From the NCBI GenBank assembly GCA_947488655.1, contig CANKZZ010000006.1, positions 124,001 through 188,000 on the forward strand: 64,000 nt of DNA. The letters run 5' to 3'. Within the stretch, counting starts at the first letter, position 1, and each line of letters starts with the position of its first letter. Origin of the DNA: an uncultured Psychroserpens sp. (lineage in GTDB: Bacteria; Bacteroidota; Bacteroidia; Flavobacteriales; Flavobacteriaceae). Made by a program: the position numbers and the translations under genes. The notes below the pieces were generated by a model. That model was not told where the DNA came from, did no database searches, and saw only the letters and a program-made list of their open reading frames with translations. Of this stretch, positions 63,272 to 64,000 are shown piece by piece.

Positions 63272-64000
63272 ATGATAAAACTCAATGTTAAAAATGAGAC
63301 TTCTCGATTAAGAGAAGTTGTTCTCGGTACAGCTATAAGTAATGGTCCTACACCCACAGAGGAGCAAGCTTACGACCCTAAATCTTTAGAGCATATCAAA
63401 GCAGGAACATATCCTGTAGAAGCAGATATGGTTAAAGAGATGCAAGCTGTAGCTCAGGTTTTTGAAAAATATAACGTCAAAGTATATAGACCACAAATTA
63501 TTGAAAACTGTAATCAAATTTTTAGTAGAGATATTGGTTTTGTTATTGATGATATTTTTATAAAAGCCAATATTTTACCTGATAGAGAAGAAGAGCTAGA
63601 GGCCATACAATACGTTATAGACCAAATGAACCCTAAAAAAGTTATGCGTCCACCAGAAGAGGTGCATATAGAGGGAGGAGACGTGTTATTATATAATAAT
63701 CATATTTTTATTGGCACGTATAGAGAACCAGACTATGCCAATTATATTGTTGCGCGCACAAATATGCAAGGCGTAGAGTATATAGCCAAACAGTTTCCGC
63801 ATAAAACAATTAAAAGTTTTAATCTGCGTAAATCTCAAGTTAATCCAAAAGATAATGCCTTACATCTCGATTGTTGCTTTCAACCCATTGGTACCAATAA
63901 AGCCATATTACACAAAGAAGGATTTCTAGAAGAAGAAGAGTATGAGTGGTTATTAAATTTCTTCGGAAAAGAGAATTGCTTTATCATATCTAAAGATGAA
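63272..64000 (+). CDS. Amidinotransferase-fold hydrolase (dimethylargininase-like), 3' end missing
   Basis: A reading frame of 243 codons from ATG at 63272 is open to the right edge, so the protein is partial. It belongs to the guanidine-modifying fold: FSRDIGFVIDD matches the FxRD-type substrate motif, HIEGGDVLLYNN the ExGD motif, and the catalytic histidine is likely in NALHLDCCFQPIG; the nucleophilic cysteine would be beyond the edge. Relatives hydrolyse dimethylarginine, citrulline or arginine. It follows gltA and its terminator and probably has its own promoter. Confidence 0.85.
   Translation, partial: MIKLNVKNETSRLREVVLGTAISNGPTPTEEQAYDPKSLEHIKAGTYPVEADMVKEMQAVAQVFEKYNVKVYRPQIIENCNQIFSRDIGFVIDDIFIKANILPDREEELEAIQYVIDQMNPKKVMRPPEEVHIEGGDVLLYNNHIFIGTYREPDYANYIVARTNMQGVEYIAKQFPHKTIKSFNLRKSQVNPKDNALHLDCCFQPIGTNKAILHKEGFLEEEEYEWLLNFFGKENCFIISKDE

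Overview
The window is a chromosomal segment of a low-GC (about one third GC by eye) member of the Bacteroidetes, most likely a marine Flavobacteriaceae. The evidence is the SusC/SusD pair with surface lipoproteins, TAnnTTTG-type -7 promoter boxes (a textbook TTTG-N19-TAccTTTG stands before rpsL), few Shine-Dalgarno sites, the rpsL-rpsG-fusA-rpsJ arrangement without tuf, and family markers such as DUF4136, DUF1569 and a CarboxypepD_reg-containing alpha-2-macroglobulin. I could not run a search, so genus is open.

Left part (1-12 kb). A small self-contained regulon opens the window: two related small membrane proteins and a GbsR/MarR-type regulator, each preceded by the same 22-bp inverted repeat ACTTTCA-N8-TGAAAGT. 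Then follow an M3 oligopeptidase with a secreted partner, a candidate small RNA (4341-4424), purK-purE, and, divergently, a fused hypoxanthine phosphoribosyltransferase-adenylate kinase gene and obg. Biosynthesis and salvage of purines therefore share one 153-bp divergent promoter region. A DUF4136 lipoprotein, a DinB-like protein, a DoxX-like protein and a 525-aa secreted protein complete this part.

Middle (12-40 kb). A 2146-aa alpha-2-macroglobulin carries a SusC-like N-terminal module in its middle and two short dispersed-repeat sequences inside its reading frame. Then come a TPR protein, mpl (murein recycling), an MFS/PaiB/DUF1569 group, radC, a polysaccharide deacetylase-like protein, a yjjG HAD phosphatase, a run of envelope genes, rarA, a rhomboid protease and rlmB. 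A four-gene minus-strand SusC/SusD locus (31996-38553) with two extra lipoproteins and no obvious degradative enzyme follows, then an Omp85-type outer membrane protein.

Right part (40-64 kb). The ribosomal superoperon runs from rpsL to rplQ (rpsL, rpsG, fusA, rpsJ, the S10, spc and alpha clusters, secY, infA, rpmJ, rpoA). Most junctions are 2-20 bp, but the few long gaps (rpsJ-rplC, rpsN-rpsH, secY-infA, rpsM-rpsK, rpsK-rpsD, rpoA-rplQ) all hold clear RNA stem-loops, which look like uncharacterised leaders or processing sites. Then come a terminator, a palindrome-rich dispersed repeat, carA without carB, eno, a DUF481 porin-like gene, gltA and a partial amidinotransferase-fold gene cut by the right edge. 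No tRNA, rRNA, CRISPR, prophage or intact insertion sequence was seen.
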